This document shows positions 19,277 to 28,214 of a DNA stretch of 64,000 bases, one piece after another. Position numbers and translations under genes: made by a program. Each line of letters starts with the position of its first letter. The stretch's first letter is position 1. The stretch comes from Carboxylicivirga linearis (GTDB lineage: Bacteria > Bacteroidota > Bacteroidia > Bacteroidales > Marinilabiliaceae), in contig NZ_JAGUCO010000011.1 of NCBI RefSeq assembly GCF_018271995.1, positions 1 to 64,000 of the forward strand, given 5' to 3'. The notes under the pieces are model-generated. The model had not been told where the DNA came from. It did no database searches and saw only the letters and a program-made list of their open reading frames with translations.

Positions 19277-19305
19277 CGAACGGTTTATTCTAGCCGTTTG
19301 GCTTT
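19277..19305 (+). terminator. Weak hairpin terminator after GyrI-like gene
   Basis: CGAACGG and CCGTTTG make a 7-bp stem with one G-T pair and a ten-base loop, followed by GCTTTT. It lies 20 bases after the stop codon. Confidence 0.6.
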
Positions 19306-19319
19306 TAATCCAGACTAGA

Positions 19320-19685
19320 ATGAAAACAGACAAACCAATTGTTAACAACCCTGAACTAGTAGCCTATTGCGGATTGTACTGTGGTTCCTGTTCAAAATTA
19401 AAAAATGGCAAATGCCCAGGATGTGCTGCCAATCAAAAGGCAACCTGGTGTAAGATACGTACCTGCAACATCGAAAATGGCTTTATCAACTGTGCTCATT
19501 GTACTATCACTGAACCTGAAAACTGTAAGAAAATAAACAATGCCATAGGAAAAGTCTTTAAATTTATCTTTAAAACCGATCGCATTGCCAGTCTGCAATA
19601 CATTAAAACTAACGGAGAAGCACTTTATGTTGATAAGATGGCTGATCTAAAACAAATGTCAATCAAAACCAAACAAACTATTTAG
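19320..19685 (+). CDS. DUF3795 cysteine-rich protein
   Basis: This 121-residue protein holds the DUF3795 signature of clustered cysteines: YCGLYCGSC, then KCPGC, WCKIRTC, NCAHC and ENCKK. The pattern suggests a bound metal or iron-sulfur centre; the family has no settled function. The WYL regulator begins two bases after its stop codon, so the pair is one transcript and may be functionally joined. Confidence 0.85.
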   Translation: MKTDKPIVNNPELVAYCGLYCGSCSKLKNGKCPGCAANQKATWCKIRTCNIENGFINCAHCTITEPENCKKINNAIGKVFKFIFKTDRIASLQYIKTNGEALYVDKMADLKQMSIKTKQTI

Positions 19686-19687
19686 AA

Positions 19688-20635
19688 GTGAACCGCATTG
19701 ACCGCTTAAGTGCCATATTAATTCAGCTTCAGAGCAAAAGGGTTGTTACAGCTAAAGAAATTGCCGATCGATTCGAGATTAGCCTGCGAACGGTTTATCG
19801 CGACATCAGAGCTTTGGAAGAAGCTGGTATACCCATTGGAGCCGAAGCCGGAGTTGGTTACTTTATCAACCCGGGATTTCACTTGCCTCCTATCATGTTT
19901 ACCAACGAAGAAGCTTGCGCCTTTTTACTGGCCGAGAAGCTAGTTGGACAGCTATCAGATTTAAATATAGCTGCATCGTTCGAGAGTGCTTTGTTTAAGG
20001 TTAAAGCTGTTTTGAAGCAAAATGATAAAGATCATCTTAATAATTTATCTGATAAAATCACCGTTTTTAATCATGGAAGTGAAGATTGTAAGCAAAACCT
20101 GTTTTTGCATGAGATACAGATAGCCTTAGCGAGTAAACAAATATTACAAATTGAATACACTGCCAATTATAATGGTAAACAAAGCGTTAGAACAATTGAG
20201 CCGATAAGTTTATGTAATTACGATATGCGATGGCATTTGATTGCCTATTGTCGATTGCGCAATGATTATCGAGATTTCAGACTTGATCGGATTTCTAAGT
20301 TAACCATACTTTCCGGAACCTATGATGAAAAGAACCATCTGTCGCTGAATGAATATTTCGAACGGATGACCAAAGAAACTGACCTAGTTACCATCGAAAT
20401 AAGAGTTCATGAAAGTATTCTCGAAAAACTGGCTTCGTCGAAGTATTGGTTTGGTTTATTGGAAGAAACCAAAGAAGGCAACCATTACAAGATGCGATTT
20501 GCCAATTCCGATTTGGAATCGTTTAGCAAATGGACGTTAAGCATGGAGGATAAAGTGGAAATTCTTTCGCCTCCAGAATTGAGTGAAATGGTTATTAAGA
20601 ATGTGGAGCTGTTAGCCAAACATTACCTTAAATAA
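19688..20635 (+). CDS. WYL-domain transcriptional regulator (YafY type)
   Basis: The protein has 315 residues and starts at a GTG two bases after the DUF3795 stop. An N-terminal HTH_11 winged helix (about 1-60: TAKEIADRFEISLRTVYRDI) is followed by the WYL domain (about 135-230, with the RTIEPISLCNYDMRWHLIAY core) and the WCX C-terminal extension. Such proteins are DNA-binding regulators that sense a ligand through the WYL domain. The last 41 bases of its coding region recur with four mismatches at 27250-27290, after the neighbouring minus-strand module (see findings). Confidence 0.9.
   Translation: MNRIDRLSAILIQLQSKRVVTAKEIADRFEISLRTVYRDIRALEEAGIPIGAEAGVGYFINPGFHLPPIMFTNEEACAFLLAEKLVGQLSDLNIAASFESALFKVKAVLKQNDKDHLNNLSDKITVFNHGSEDCKQNLFLHEIQIALASKQILQIEYTANYNGKQSVRTIEPISLCNYDMRWHLIAYCRLRNDYRDFRLDRISKLTILSGTYDEKNHLSLNEYFERMTKETDLVTIEIRVHESILEKLASSKYWFGLLEETKEGNHYKMRFANSDLESFSKWTLSMEDKVEILSPPELSEMVIKNVELLAKHYLK
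20588..20628 (+). repeat. Direct repeat, copy 1 (3' end of the WYL gene)
   Basis: These 41 bases, starting ATGGTTATTAAGAAT, match 27250-27290 at 37 of 41 positions in the same orientation. The two copies bracket the six minus-strand genes between 20654 and 27074. Confidence 0.8.
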
Positions 20636-20653
20636 CCGGTAGAAAAGGCATTA

Positions 20654-21319
20654 TTATTCCTCCTTTAATTTCTTCAGCGCCTTTATATCATCTCCCGTAA
20701 GAATTTGTACAGCTTGTGTTATCTTCTCAATATTCCAATCCCACCATTGTAGTTGTAAAAGAATCTCTATCTGTTCATCTGAAAAACGCTTTCGTATTGT
20801 TTTTGCTGGATTCCCTCCAACAATGGTATAAGGTTCAACATCTTTGGTAACAGTTGAATTGGATGCAATAACAGATCCATCACCTACTGTAACACCCGGC
20901 ATAATGGTAGCATTATACCCAATCCAAACATCATTACCAATTATCGTATCTCCTTTTGTTGGATAACTCTTACCGTTCATAGCGTCTTTCCACGCACCAC
21001 CAAAAATGGCGAATGGATAACTACTGATTGTATTACTTAAATGATTGGCTCCATTCATTATAAACGTAACATCTGAGGCAATCATACCGAATTTACCAAT
21101 AATCAGTTTGTCACCAATAAAATCAAAATGGTACTTCACATTTTTCTCAAAATTATGCGGATCCTCAAAATCATCGTAATACGTATAATCACCCACCAAA
21201 ATATTAGGATTGCGAATTATATTTTTAAGAAAAACCAGGTTTTGGTAATGTGCTAATGGATAAGTACTGTTTTTATCAGGAATATTCATTGTATTATCAT
21301 GTTTTGTGAATGTTTTCAT
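20654..21319 (-). CDS. CatB/Vat-like xenobiotic O-acetyltransferase
   Basis: The 221-residue protein is a left-handed beta-helix (hexapeptide) acyltransferase. Visible are VGDYTYYDD, the catalytic His in [40 protein letters not shown] and [10 protein letters not shown]. This pattern marks the CatB/Vat group, which acetylates chloramphenicol or streptogramin A in resistance members; most chromosomal members have unknown substrates. Its ATG overlaps the stop of the upstream NmrA-like gene by four bases (ATGA), so translation is coupled. An internal start at MNIPDK is possible. Last gene of the module. Confidence 0.88.
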   Translation of the reverse strand: MKTFTKHDNTMNIPDKNSTYPLAHYQNLVFLKNIIRNPNILVGDYTYYDDFEDPHNFEKNVKYHFDFIGDKLIIGKFGMIASDVTFIMNGANHLSNTISSYPFAIFGGAWKDAMNGKSYPTKGDTIIGNDVWIGYNATIMPGVTVGDGSVIASNSTVTKDVEPYTIVGGNPAKTIRKRFSDEQIEILLQLQWWDWNIEKITQAVQILTGDDIKALKKLKEE

Positions 21320-22179
21320 TTACTGAATTCATGACTTATGCCTTGGTAATAATCTTCCAATTTATGAACGCCATACTTAGGTGCAATCATATCCGAAGCC
21401 ATAGCCGATAAGAAAAACTCAATTGGGCCATATATTTTCGAAGGTAAAAAAGTTCGTACCAAACCCAATGTAAAACTCCTTATCCAGTCAGATAAATGTA
21501 CAATCTTTACTGGCTTATTTAGCGTTTTTAATGCCAGAGAAGCTATTTGATTTTGCGTAAAAACCTCGGGACCTCCCACTTCTATTTCTTCATCATCAAC
21601 ATGAATACTATCCAAACAAACTCTGGCTAAATCATCACCATGTATTGGATTTAAAGAATTTTCGCCAGTACCAAACAAATACACCTTGCCTTTTTGAGCC
21701 ATATTCAAGAAATCCTTCATATCGGAGAAAAAGCCATTAGGCCGAATAATGGTATATTCTAGCCCTGAAGTTTTTAACTCATCAACAAACCGTTCTTTTG
21801 CCTCACATATTTTCAGATGCCTCATATTCTGACCATTTAGCACCGAAACATACACAAATTTTCTGACGCCTGCTTTTTTGGCTTCCTCCAGCAAATTATG
21901 ATTGGCTCCATAATCAACATCCATATAGCTTAACCCATCTTTTTGCCGGGTTATACCTACAGTTGAGATTACAGTATCTACTCCATTCAACATCCCTTGT
22001 AAAGTTATGTTATCTGTAAACTCAACTTTTACTTTTGTAATATTTTCACCTTCGTAAACTGCTAACTTTTCCAGATTTCGGGCTAGCAATAAAGCATTGA
22101 TGCTTTTTTGTGATACTACAGCTTCTGCAATGCATTTTCCTAAGTAACCGGTTGAACCGGCTATGGCTATCTTTTTCAT
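21316..22179 (-). CDS. NmrA-like NAD(P)-binding reductase (atypical SDR)
   Basis: This 287-residue protein starts with a Rossmann fold ([20 protein letters not shown]) containing the GxxGxxG motif, followed by [20 protein letters not shown] and [13 protein letters not shown]. This matches the atypical short-chain dehydrogenases of the NmrA/SDR_a5 group, which bind NAD(P) for catalysis or sensing. The substrate is unknown. It lies 18 bases after the upstream serine hydrolase gene and is translationally coupled to the acetyltransferase. Confidence 0.88.
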   Translation of the reverse strand: MKKIAIAGSTGYLGKCIAEAVVSQKSINALLLARNLEKLAVYEGENITKVKVEFTDNITLQGMLNGVDTVISTVGITRQKDGLSYMDVDYGANHNLLEEAKKAGVRKFVYVSVLNGQNMRHLKICEAKERFVDELKTSGLEYTIIRPNGFFSDMKDFLNMAQKGKVYLFGTGENSLNPIHGDDLARVCLDSIHVDDEEIEVGGPEVFTQNQIASLALKTLNKPVKIVHLSDWIRSFTLGLVRTFLPSKIYGPIEFFLSAMASDMIAPKYGVHKLEDYYQGISHEFSK

Positions 22180-22197
22180 ATTACTGCAAGAAAGAAT

Positions 22198-23265
22198 TTA
22201 AAATTCGTTATGTAAGATGGTTTCAATAATGGTATTGCGGATAATGGCTGTATTATCCTGCTCATTACTCAAAGCGATAATAACACCTTCCGATTCGGGT
22301 ATAAATCCAATTAACGACGAAAAGCCATCAATATCACCTCCATGCCAAATAAAGGTTTTATTATTGATGTTGCTTACAAACCACGACATTCCGAAAACAG
22401 TTGTTTCTGCTGCAACATCTAATCCCCATATTACATTCTTCTCTTCTTCGGTTAACCATTCATCTTCCATCACAGCCTTGCACCATATTTCCATATCTTC
22501 AACACTACTGGTCCAGCAACCGGCTCCTATTGTAATGGCCATTGGATAATCAGAAACATTTTGGGTTCCATTATACCCTTGTGCATATCCTTGAGAAGGA
22601 ATAGAGTTAGTACCCATTTCGGTATGCTGCATATTTAAAGGTTGTAAGATATTCTGATGAATGTAATTCTCATAACTACTACCGGCTAATTTCTCAATCA
22701 ACACAGCCGCTAACAAATAATTAGAATTTGAATATTGCATTGAAGTGCCTGGTGTAAACACCAATCCTTCGGATGAAATGTGCTCTTCCAGCAACTCACA
22801 AATTTTTATTGGTGAAATAGCCTCACCTGTTTTTGCAGCATCTTCAACCATTGGAATATAATCAGGTATGCCACTTTGATGCATTAATAACTGACGAAGT
22901 GTAATTTCAGAGAAAGAAGAAAACAAAGGATCTAAATCGCTTAATGATTGATCAAAACTGGCAATTAAACCATCCCTTTTTAATTGAATAATACCCATTC
23001 CTGTAAGCGTTTTACTAACTGAACCAATCCTGAATTTTGTTGTAACAGTATTCGATTCACCTGTTTCGTGGTTTGCCATACCAAACCCTTTACGAATAAT
23101 ATCATTGCCTGATTTCGAAATCAGGACTGCTCCATGGTATTCCAATTCTTCAAAAAACAACTGCGGATTGGTATAATCTATACTATAGTTTGCCGGCACT
23201 TCATCCTTAGTACACGAAGCACAAACCAACAATATAGAGATAACTGAATATATGTACTTTTTCAT
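22198..23265 (-). CDS. Serine hydrolase lipoprotein (class C beta-lactamase fold)
   Basis: The protein has 355 residues from ATG 23265, which gives a clean lipoprotein signal (SILLVCASC); a start six codons earlier is possible. The catalytic SxxK motif is GSVSK, the YxN motif is YSNSNY, and the third motif is WHGGD. The fold covers esterases, D-aminopeptidases and beta-lactamase-like proteins, and resistance should not be inferred. It is the second of two tandem, only distantly related, serine hydrolases in the module, which suggests sequential action on a periplasmic substrate. Confidence 0.88.
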   Translation of the reverse strand: MKKYIYSVISILLVCASCTKDEVPANYSIDYTNPQLFFEELEYHGAVLISKSGNDIIRKGFGMANHETGESNTVTTKFRIGSVSKTLTGMGIIQLKRDGLIASFDQSLSDLDPLFSSFSEITLRQLLMHQSGIPDYIPMVEDAAKTGEAISPIKICELLEEHISSEGLVFTPGTSMQYSNSNYLLAAVLIEKLAGSSYENYIHQNILQPLNMQHTEMGTNSIPSQGYAQGYNGTQNVSDYPMAITIGAGCWTSSVEDMEIWCKAVMEDEWLTEEEKNVIWGLDVAAETTVFGMSWFVSNINNKTFIWHGGDIDGFSSLIGFIPESEGVIIALSNEQDNTAIIRNTIIETILHNEF

Positions 23266-23301
23266 AAGTTTATTAAGTAGCATGTTTATATTGCCTACTT
23301 T

Positions 23302-24471
23302 TTAATTTTTATTGAGTAACACTAATATCTTAACTAATAATTTCACCGACTCTTTCACCTCGTCAGTTTGATTCAATGTACCTGATAAATAAACATCTAT
23401 CTCTGGACAATAGTACATAAACGAACCTGTAATACCCGAATGACCAATTAAAGTTAAATCAGGTAAGATGGGAAATAATTCTTTGAACACTATTCTTCTT
23501 AATCCGTATCCGTATTCCATCCCGTAGGTTTCCGGAATCCATTGTTGCATTGCCGCCAACGTATTTCCCTTAACTATTTTTCCAGAGAACAAAGTCTCCT
23601 GAAATCTAATTAAATCAGCACCTGTTGAAACCAATCCTCCACCTGCCCAGTCTGCACTTAAGCTTTTCATGCCTGACACCTCATTATCACCCACAAATAT
23701 TTCGGACAACATCGCTGTTTGATTGATTGCTTTAGAGCGATATAACATGTAGGAATACTTCATATTCAAAGGAATGAAAAAATGCTCCCTGAAAAAATGA
23801 TGCAAGGCCGTACTGCTTACTTTCTCAATAATAAGCCCCAATAAAACATATTCTGTATCGGTATAATGATAATCGGTACCGGGTTTAAATAACGGTTTCA
23901 TCTTTGTTTTGGCAAACTCAATGGTTTCGGTTGGATACCAATATTTATCCGGATTAGAAAACAGTAATTCCATTACATTCGTACTTCCATCAATAGTTGA
24001 ATCTTCAAAATAATCAGGCAGACCAGAAGTATGCTGAAGCAAATGCGCAATGGTTATTTCATGAGAATAATCGATACCCTTAAAATGATGCAGGTTTAAC
24101 ATTACCGAATCAGGCAAATACATATTTATCGGATCATTGAAACTGAGCTTTTGTTGATCAACCAACAGTGCTATGGCTGTTGCTGTAAATGTTTTACCAA
24201 TGCTGGCGGTGTAAAATGGATTTGAGGCTGTTACCTCCCTCCCATCTGCAAAGTGACCTCCAGAAAAAGTCCAATCTATTTCTTTCGAAGGAGAATAAAT
24301 AGTTAAGAATGCATTGTGTATATGCTTCTTCTGTAATTCATCACTGAAGTATTCTTCAGTTTTTGAATGGATCTCTTCCAGACTCATTCTATTTGTGCAA
24401 CCGGAGAAGAGTAATGAAGTAATTGTGATTGCAAGCAACACCCAAATAATATGTACAAATATATTTCTCAT
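23302..24471 (-). CDS. Serine hydrolase (class C beta-lactamase fold), second paralogue
   Basis: The 389-residue protein has a lipoprotein signal (SLLFSGC). The nucleophile motif is ASIGKTFTA, the second motif is YTDTEY (Asp in place of the more common Asn), and the third is HSGITGSF. These define a penicillin-binding-protein-like hydrolase located in the periplasm or on a membrane. It lies 23 bases after the barrel-protein gene and 36 bases before the next hydrolase, within one operon. Confidence 0.87.
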   Translation of the reverse strand: MRNIFVHIIWVLLAITITSLLFSGCTNRMSLEEIHSKTEEYFSDELQKKHIHNAFLTIYSPSKEIDWTFSGGHFADGREVTASNPFYTASIGKTFTATAIALLVDQQKLSFNDPINMYLPDSVMLNLHHFKGIDYSHEITIAHLLQHTSGLPDYFEDSTIDGSTNVMELLFSNPDKYWYPTETIEFAKTKMKPLFKPGTDYHYTDTEYVLLGLIIEKVSSTALHHFFREHFFIPLNMKYSYMLYRSKAINQTAMLSEIFVGDNEVSGMKSLSADWAGGGLVSTGADLIRFQETLFSGKIVKGNTLAAMQQWIPETYGMEYGYGLRRIVFKELFPILPDLTLIGHSGITGSFMYYCPEIDVYLSGTLNQTDEVKESVKLLVKILVLLNKN

Positions 24472-24494
24472 TTTAGCCTGATTTACAAGATCTC

Positions 24495-25130
24495 CTAAAA
24501 GGCATATCCTAAGGAAAATTCTCCCAAAAAACCATTCATAAAAGTATAATCATCACGAAATACATCAATTGCATCCATGGCATCCTGACTGGAATTACTT
24601 ACTGTTAAATTATCAATGGCATATCCATAACCCAGTGCGAAATTTAAGGTAATGCCACTTTTCCAAATCCATCTTTTTCCCACATTTAAACCAATAGTGT
24701 ATTCGGGTAACGAAAAATTAAATTTACCGGACTCTAACGTTCCATCACCTTTTATTTTACGATAACGCGAGAAAATGCCTGCGTACGATGAATTCAGTCC
24801 TCCCCCAATATGGTAACGATAATTTAAAATCACGGCTTTGCCATTGGCGTCTATCTCAGCATCGGAATAGCTTTGCGGAATAGTTTCCAAATCACCTCTT
24901 AAAACCACCCCATGATTTTCACCAAATAAATGCTCTACATTAGCCGAATAAAATCCCATAAAAAAACCACCTGGACAAACATTAATGGCTGTTTTAGCAG
25001 GGCTAATCCATTTCTCTTTTTCTTCCTTATTTGTATTTAGCGTGCTTTGTGCATTTACTTTAACACTGAACAATAAAACAGCTAGTGCTACAACATAACT
25101 TCTTCTTACTTTAGTAAAACCTTTTTTCAT
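24495..25130 (-). CDS. Small outer-membrane beta-barrel protein, unknown
   Basis: This 211-residue protein has a signal peptide (to about residue 27, ending VNAQ), then alternating hydrophobic strands with a terminal aromatic residue (LGEFSLGYAF), as expected for an eight- to ten-strand outer-membrane barrel. Motifs such as GFYSANVEHLFGENHGVVLRG resemble DUF3575-type proteins, but the assignment is loose. It is the first gene after the regulator in the module and may be the outer-membrane component. Confidence 0.7.
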   Translation of the reverse strand: MKKGFTKVRRSYVVALAVLLFSVKVNAQSTLNTNKEEKEKWISPAKTAINVCPGGFFMGFYSANVEHLFGENHGVVLRGDLETIPQSYSDAEIDANGKAVILNYRYHIGGGLNSSYAGIFSRYRKIKGDGTLESGKFNFSLPEYTIGLNVGKRWIWKSGITLNFALGYGYAIDNLTVSNSSQDAMDAIDVFRDDYTFMNGFLGEFSLGYAF

Positions 25131-25286
25131 CTGTGTTATCGATTAAATTAATAATTTTCTACTTATCAACGATACAAAGATGGCATGTAAATAAGAGTAA
25201 TTCGTCTTAATATATGATTCAGGACGCATTTATGAAAATCAGTACTTTTAAACACAACACAAACTAACGCTAACAGAACAATAGCA

Positions 25287-27074
25287 TCACTTTATTTCCT
25301 TTAACCAATTACCAGGGGTAATACCTGTGGCTTTTTTAAAGTAGGCGTTAAAAACCGATTTAGAGTTAAATCCACTTTCATAAGCCAAACCAATAATAGT
25401 AAGGTGCGCATACTTATTATCTTTTGCTATGCTTTTAAAATACCTGAGGCGATACTGGTTTATAAACTCATTAAAATTCATCTGCGTTCTTTCATTAATA
25501 AGAAAAGATAGTTTATTGGGATGAATTTGAATGGCATCAGCCAGGCCAGTTAAACTAAGTTGAGGATCAAGATAAGGCTTTTTAGTATGAATAAAATCCT
25601 CCAATCTCTGCATTTGAATATCTAAATCCTTATGATGACTATTTAATGGAGCTTGTAAATTAGCATTACTAACATCAGCACCTTCAATTGTTAAGTTGGA
25701 TTGATGTAATTGATGAAATTCTCCAAAGACCTGCAAAGCCTCAAGAGATGGATCGAACCGATAATTAATAATTTGTCCTCGCTTCTGATCAACATATTGC
25801 CTCAGTAATTGCAATGCTTCTGTTTTATGGTTAGAATTAGCCATGATAAACAATTCATAAGGTACCATATGCGACTTTATAGCAGCATCTTTCCACTCAT
25901 CAACCAATGTGCTGTTTAATGAATTCTTCCCATTGTTAATAACATCAAAAAAGATCCTTTTAAGGTCAGCATCCTCCATCCCTGCTACCATCATATCAAA
26001 TGCATCTTTTTGATTTAACCATATCAAACAAAGAGTTTTTAACTCGTAAGCCAATACAAAATCAGGATTGATAAAAAGAGCCTGTTCAACTAATTGGAGT
26101 GCTTTCTTAAAAAACTTTTGATAATAGCAGATATGCGCCTGCGTATAGTAATGATTGGCCGACATGGGATCTACCTCCATGGCTCGTTTGATATATTCTT
26201 CGGCTTTTGACCATTTACCATGAGCAATAAATAACTCAGCCATGGCTTCCAGTCCGTCTGTATATTTAGGATGCAGATGTAAGGTTTCTTTTAGTTGTTT
26301 GTAGGTGGCTTTAAAATCCCACTCCATCCAAAAGGTTCTCCCTACAAATGACTGCCCGTACTCAGGCAATGATTTATTCAAATCCTGAGCTATCATAAAA
26401 TATTCGATGGCTTTGGCAAACCCTTCTTCTGATGGCATATAACCCCAGGCAGCCATTAGACCATATGCCTGAACCAGCCCATAATACGCGCGGGCAAATT
26501 CAGCATCGTGAACGATGGATTGTTTATAATATTCTGTGGCTTTTTTTATGGAATCAGGATCCCATTTGAGTTGAAAGAAATGTCCTTTTAAATAAAGCTC
26601 GTAGGCTTTGATATTTTTTGTTTCGGTAGATACCAGCTGATCCTGAATATTAAAATGCCCGTAATTCTCCCTTATTTTATCGGCTATCAGTAAACTTATT
26701 TCATCCTGTAGGGCGAAGATATCATCTATTTCTCTATCGAAATTATGCGACCAAAAATGAGTACCATCACTGGCATTTATCAACTGAGCTGTAATACGTA
26801 CCCGGTTCTTATATTTTCTTACACTACCTTCCAATACCGCAGCAACGCCCAGTTGGCGAGCTATTTCCCGAATATCAATATTCTTACCCTTAAACGAAAA
26901 AGAGGACGTTCGGGCAATTACTTTTAACGCTTCAATTTTAGTTAAAGCATTTATTATTTCTTCGGTTATACCATCGCTAAAATACTCGTTATCCTCATCG
27001 TTACTGATGTTGATAAAAGGCAAAACAGCAATCGATTTATCTGCTGCCTTGTGGGCTCCCCTAATACGATTCAT
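25287..27074 (-). CDS. TolB-like / TPR / AraC-family regulator
   Basis: The protein has 595 residues with three parts. An N-terminal TolB/FlgO-like domain (about 12-135: KSIAVLPFINISNDEDNEYF, then GVAAVLEGSVRK and ITAQLINASDGTHFW) is known from adenylate-cyclase-linked and TPR regulators. TPR repeats fill about 150-420. A C-terminal AraC HTH (about 495-593: LTGLADAIQIHPNKLSFLIN ... AYESGFNSKSVFNAYFK) binds DNA. No membrane helix is seen. It heads the minus-strand module 156 bases upstream of the barrel gene and is the natural candidate to control it. Confidence 0.9.
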   Translation of the reverse strand: MNRIRGAHKAADKSIAVLPFINISNDEDNEYFSDGITEEIINALTKIEALKVIARTSSFSFKGKNIDIREIARQLGVAAVLEGSVRKYKNRVRITAQLINASDGTHFWSHNFDREIDDIFALQDEISLLIADKIRENYGHFNIQDQLVSTETKNIKAYELYLKGHFFQLKWDPDSIKKATEYYKQSIVHDAEFARAYYGLVQAYGLMAAWGYMPSEEGFAKAIEYFMIAQDLNKSLPEYGQSFVGRTFWMEWDFKATYKQLKETLHLHPKYTDGLEAMAELFIAHGKWSKAEEYIKRAMEVDPMSANHYYTQAHICYYQKFFKKALQLVEQALFINPDFVLAYELKTLCLIWLNQKDAFDMMVAGMEDADLKRIFFDVINNGKNSLNSTLVDEWKDAAIKSHMVPYELFIMANSNHKTEALQLLRQYVDQKRGQIINYRFDPSLEALQVFGEFHQLHQSNLTIEGADVSNANLQAPLNSHHKDLDIQMQRLEDFIHTKKPYLDPQLSLTGLADAIQIHPNKLSFLINERTQMNFNEFINQYRLRYFKSIAKDNKYAHLTIIGLAYESGFNSKSVFNAYFKKATGITPGNWLKEIK

Positions 27075-27172
27075 TCACACAATTTACAATGTCAGGTTTT
27101 TCTATTAACAAATGTGAGGTTTTAATGTTGAATTTCAATAACCCATTGTATCAATTTTTAAGTCGAAATAAA

Positions 27173-27300
27173 TCTGGAATCATATGCCATATATAGACAT
27201 GACATGAAAAGTAGAGAGGATAATATTTACCTTTCGCATGTTACAGTATATGGTTATTAAGAATATGGAGTTATTAGCCAATCATTACCTGAGGCACTAA
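27173..27300 (+). pseudogene. Decayed 3' remnant of a WYL-regulator gene
   Basis: The segment from 27250 encodes MVIKNMELLANHYLRH and a stop, against MVIKNVELLAKHYLK at the end of the WYL gene (19688-20635). The last 41 bases agree at 37 positions. Shorter matches upstream (TGGAATC near 27175, GAGGATAA near 27216, TTTCGC near 27232) occur in the same order as in the WYL gene, but with indels. No open frame remains upstream. It lies in the gap between the AraC/TPR regulator and the DUF4405 gene, so it also forms the regulator's upstream region. Confidence 0.72.
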
Positions 27301-27321
27301 CTCCAAATCATTTAAAACATC

Positions 27322-28020
27322 CTACTTAATAAGCATTTCTTCCACATATTCACGCAAATCATTCATATCAAAACCATAGTCACGTTTTAAACGTCCTAAT
27401 CGTTCGTCAGCCATAGAAACAGGAACATCAATTGCATTAGCCAAATCGTTAACAGGGATATTATATTTCTCGGAAACTTCTTTTAATGTCATAGAACCAT
27501 AAATATCAACACCATACTCCTCGTGCTGTTTTACATTTTCGTTATTCTTAATGACTTTACTTTCTATATGATTCTCCGAAGAACGATTACCTCTAACACC
27601 ACCATTATGATCACCTTTTCCTCCTTCCTGTATTTCAGGTTTTACAAAAATGGGGGCAACTGCAAGTATTAGTGTCAGAAATAGTAAAATAATACCCAGA
27701 ACGATTCTTATACTTTTGCCAGATATCATTCTTCTATAAATAGCAACAATTAGTTTCCAATGAAAAATTATATGAAGTAACAGCAAAAAGATTAGAACAA
27801 AACCAAAAATCAAGTGAATATTGCCCCATTGATGACGATCCATATTCCAGAATGATAATTCAACATTCCTTCCGTATACCTCATGTCTTTCGGAGCCAGG
27901 AATAAGCACATATTCCATTAGGAAACCTATACCCACCACAATCATCATGCTGAGATACATTAAAATGTCAATAATAAAATTCAGTTTAACTTTACTAATT
28001 CGAATTTCATTTGTTTGCAT
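27322..28020 (-). CDS. DUF4405 membrane protein
   Basis: This 232-residue protein has three predicted membrane helices (about 12-34, 66-88 and 100-124) with a conserved WGNIHLIFGFVLIFLLLLHI stretch containing paired histidines, as in the DUF4405 family (possibly heme or metal binding). The soluble C-terminus (about 172-232) holds a helical tail beginning MTLKEVSEKYNIPVNDLANA. That motif is found at the ends of several membrane redox proteins. Function is unknown. The gene stands alone. Confidence 0.8.
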   Translation of the reverse strand: MQTNEIRISKVKLNFIIDILMYLSMMIVVGIGFLMEYVLIPGSERHEVYGRNVELSFWNMDRHQWGNIHLIFGFVLIFLLLLHIIFHWKLIVAIYRRMISGKSIRIVLGIILLFLTLILAVAPIFVKPEIQEGGKGDHNGGVRGNRSSENHIESKVIKNNENVKQHEEYGVDIYGSMTLKEVSEKYNIPVNDLANAIDVPVSMADERLGRLKRDYGFDMNDLREYVEEMLIK

Positions 28021-28214
28021 AATATTAGGTTTAAGTTAAAGCAATTATTCATTATAAATACACTCTAAATTAGGCATAATTATTTAGGTAAACACTATGC
28101 TTAATAATGGATTTATCAACTTATTGGTCATTACAATTATTTGTAATTTCTTAATCAATATTTAAACTGTTTGGTCGGTACATTTTATATTTTCACAGCT
28201 TAATAGTAAAAGAA

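Noticed and set aside
20654-24471. Antibiotic resistance island reading of the CatB-like and beta-lactamase-fold genes
   Set aside because: CatB/Vat-like and class-C-fold families have mostly non-resistance chromosomal members, and nothing in the sequence fixes a drug substrate.
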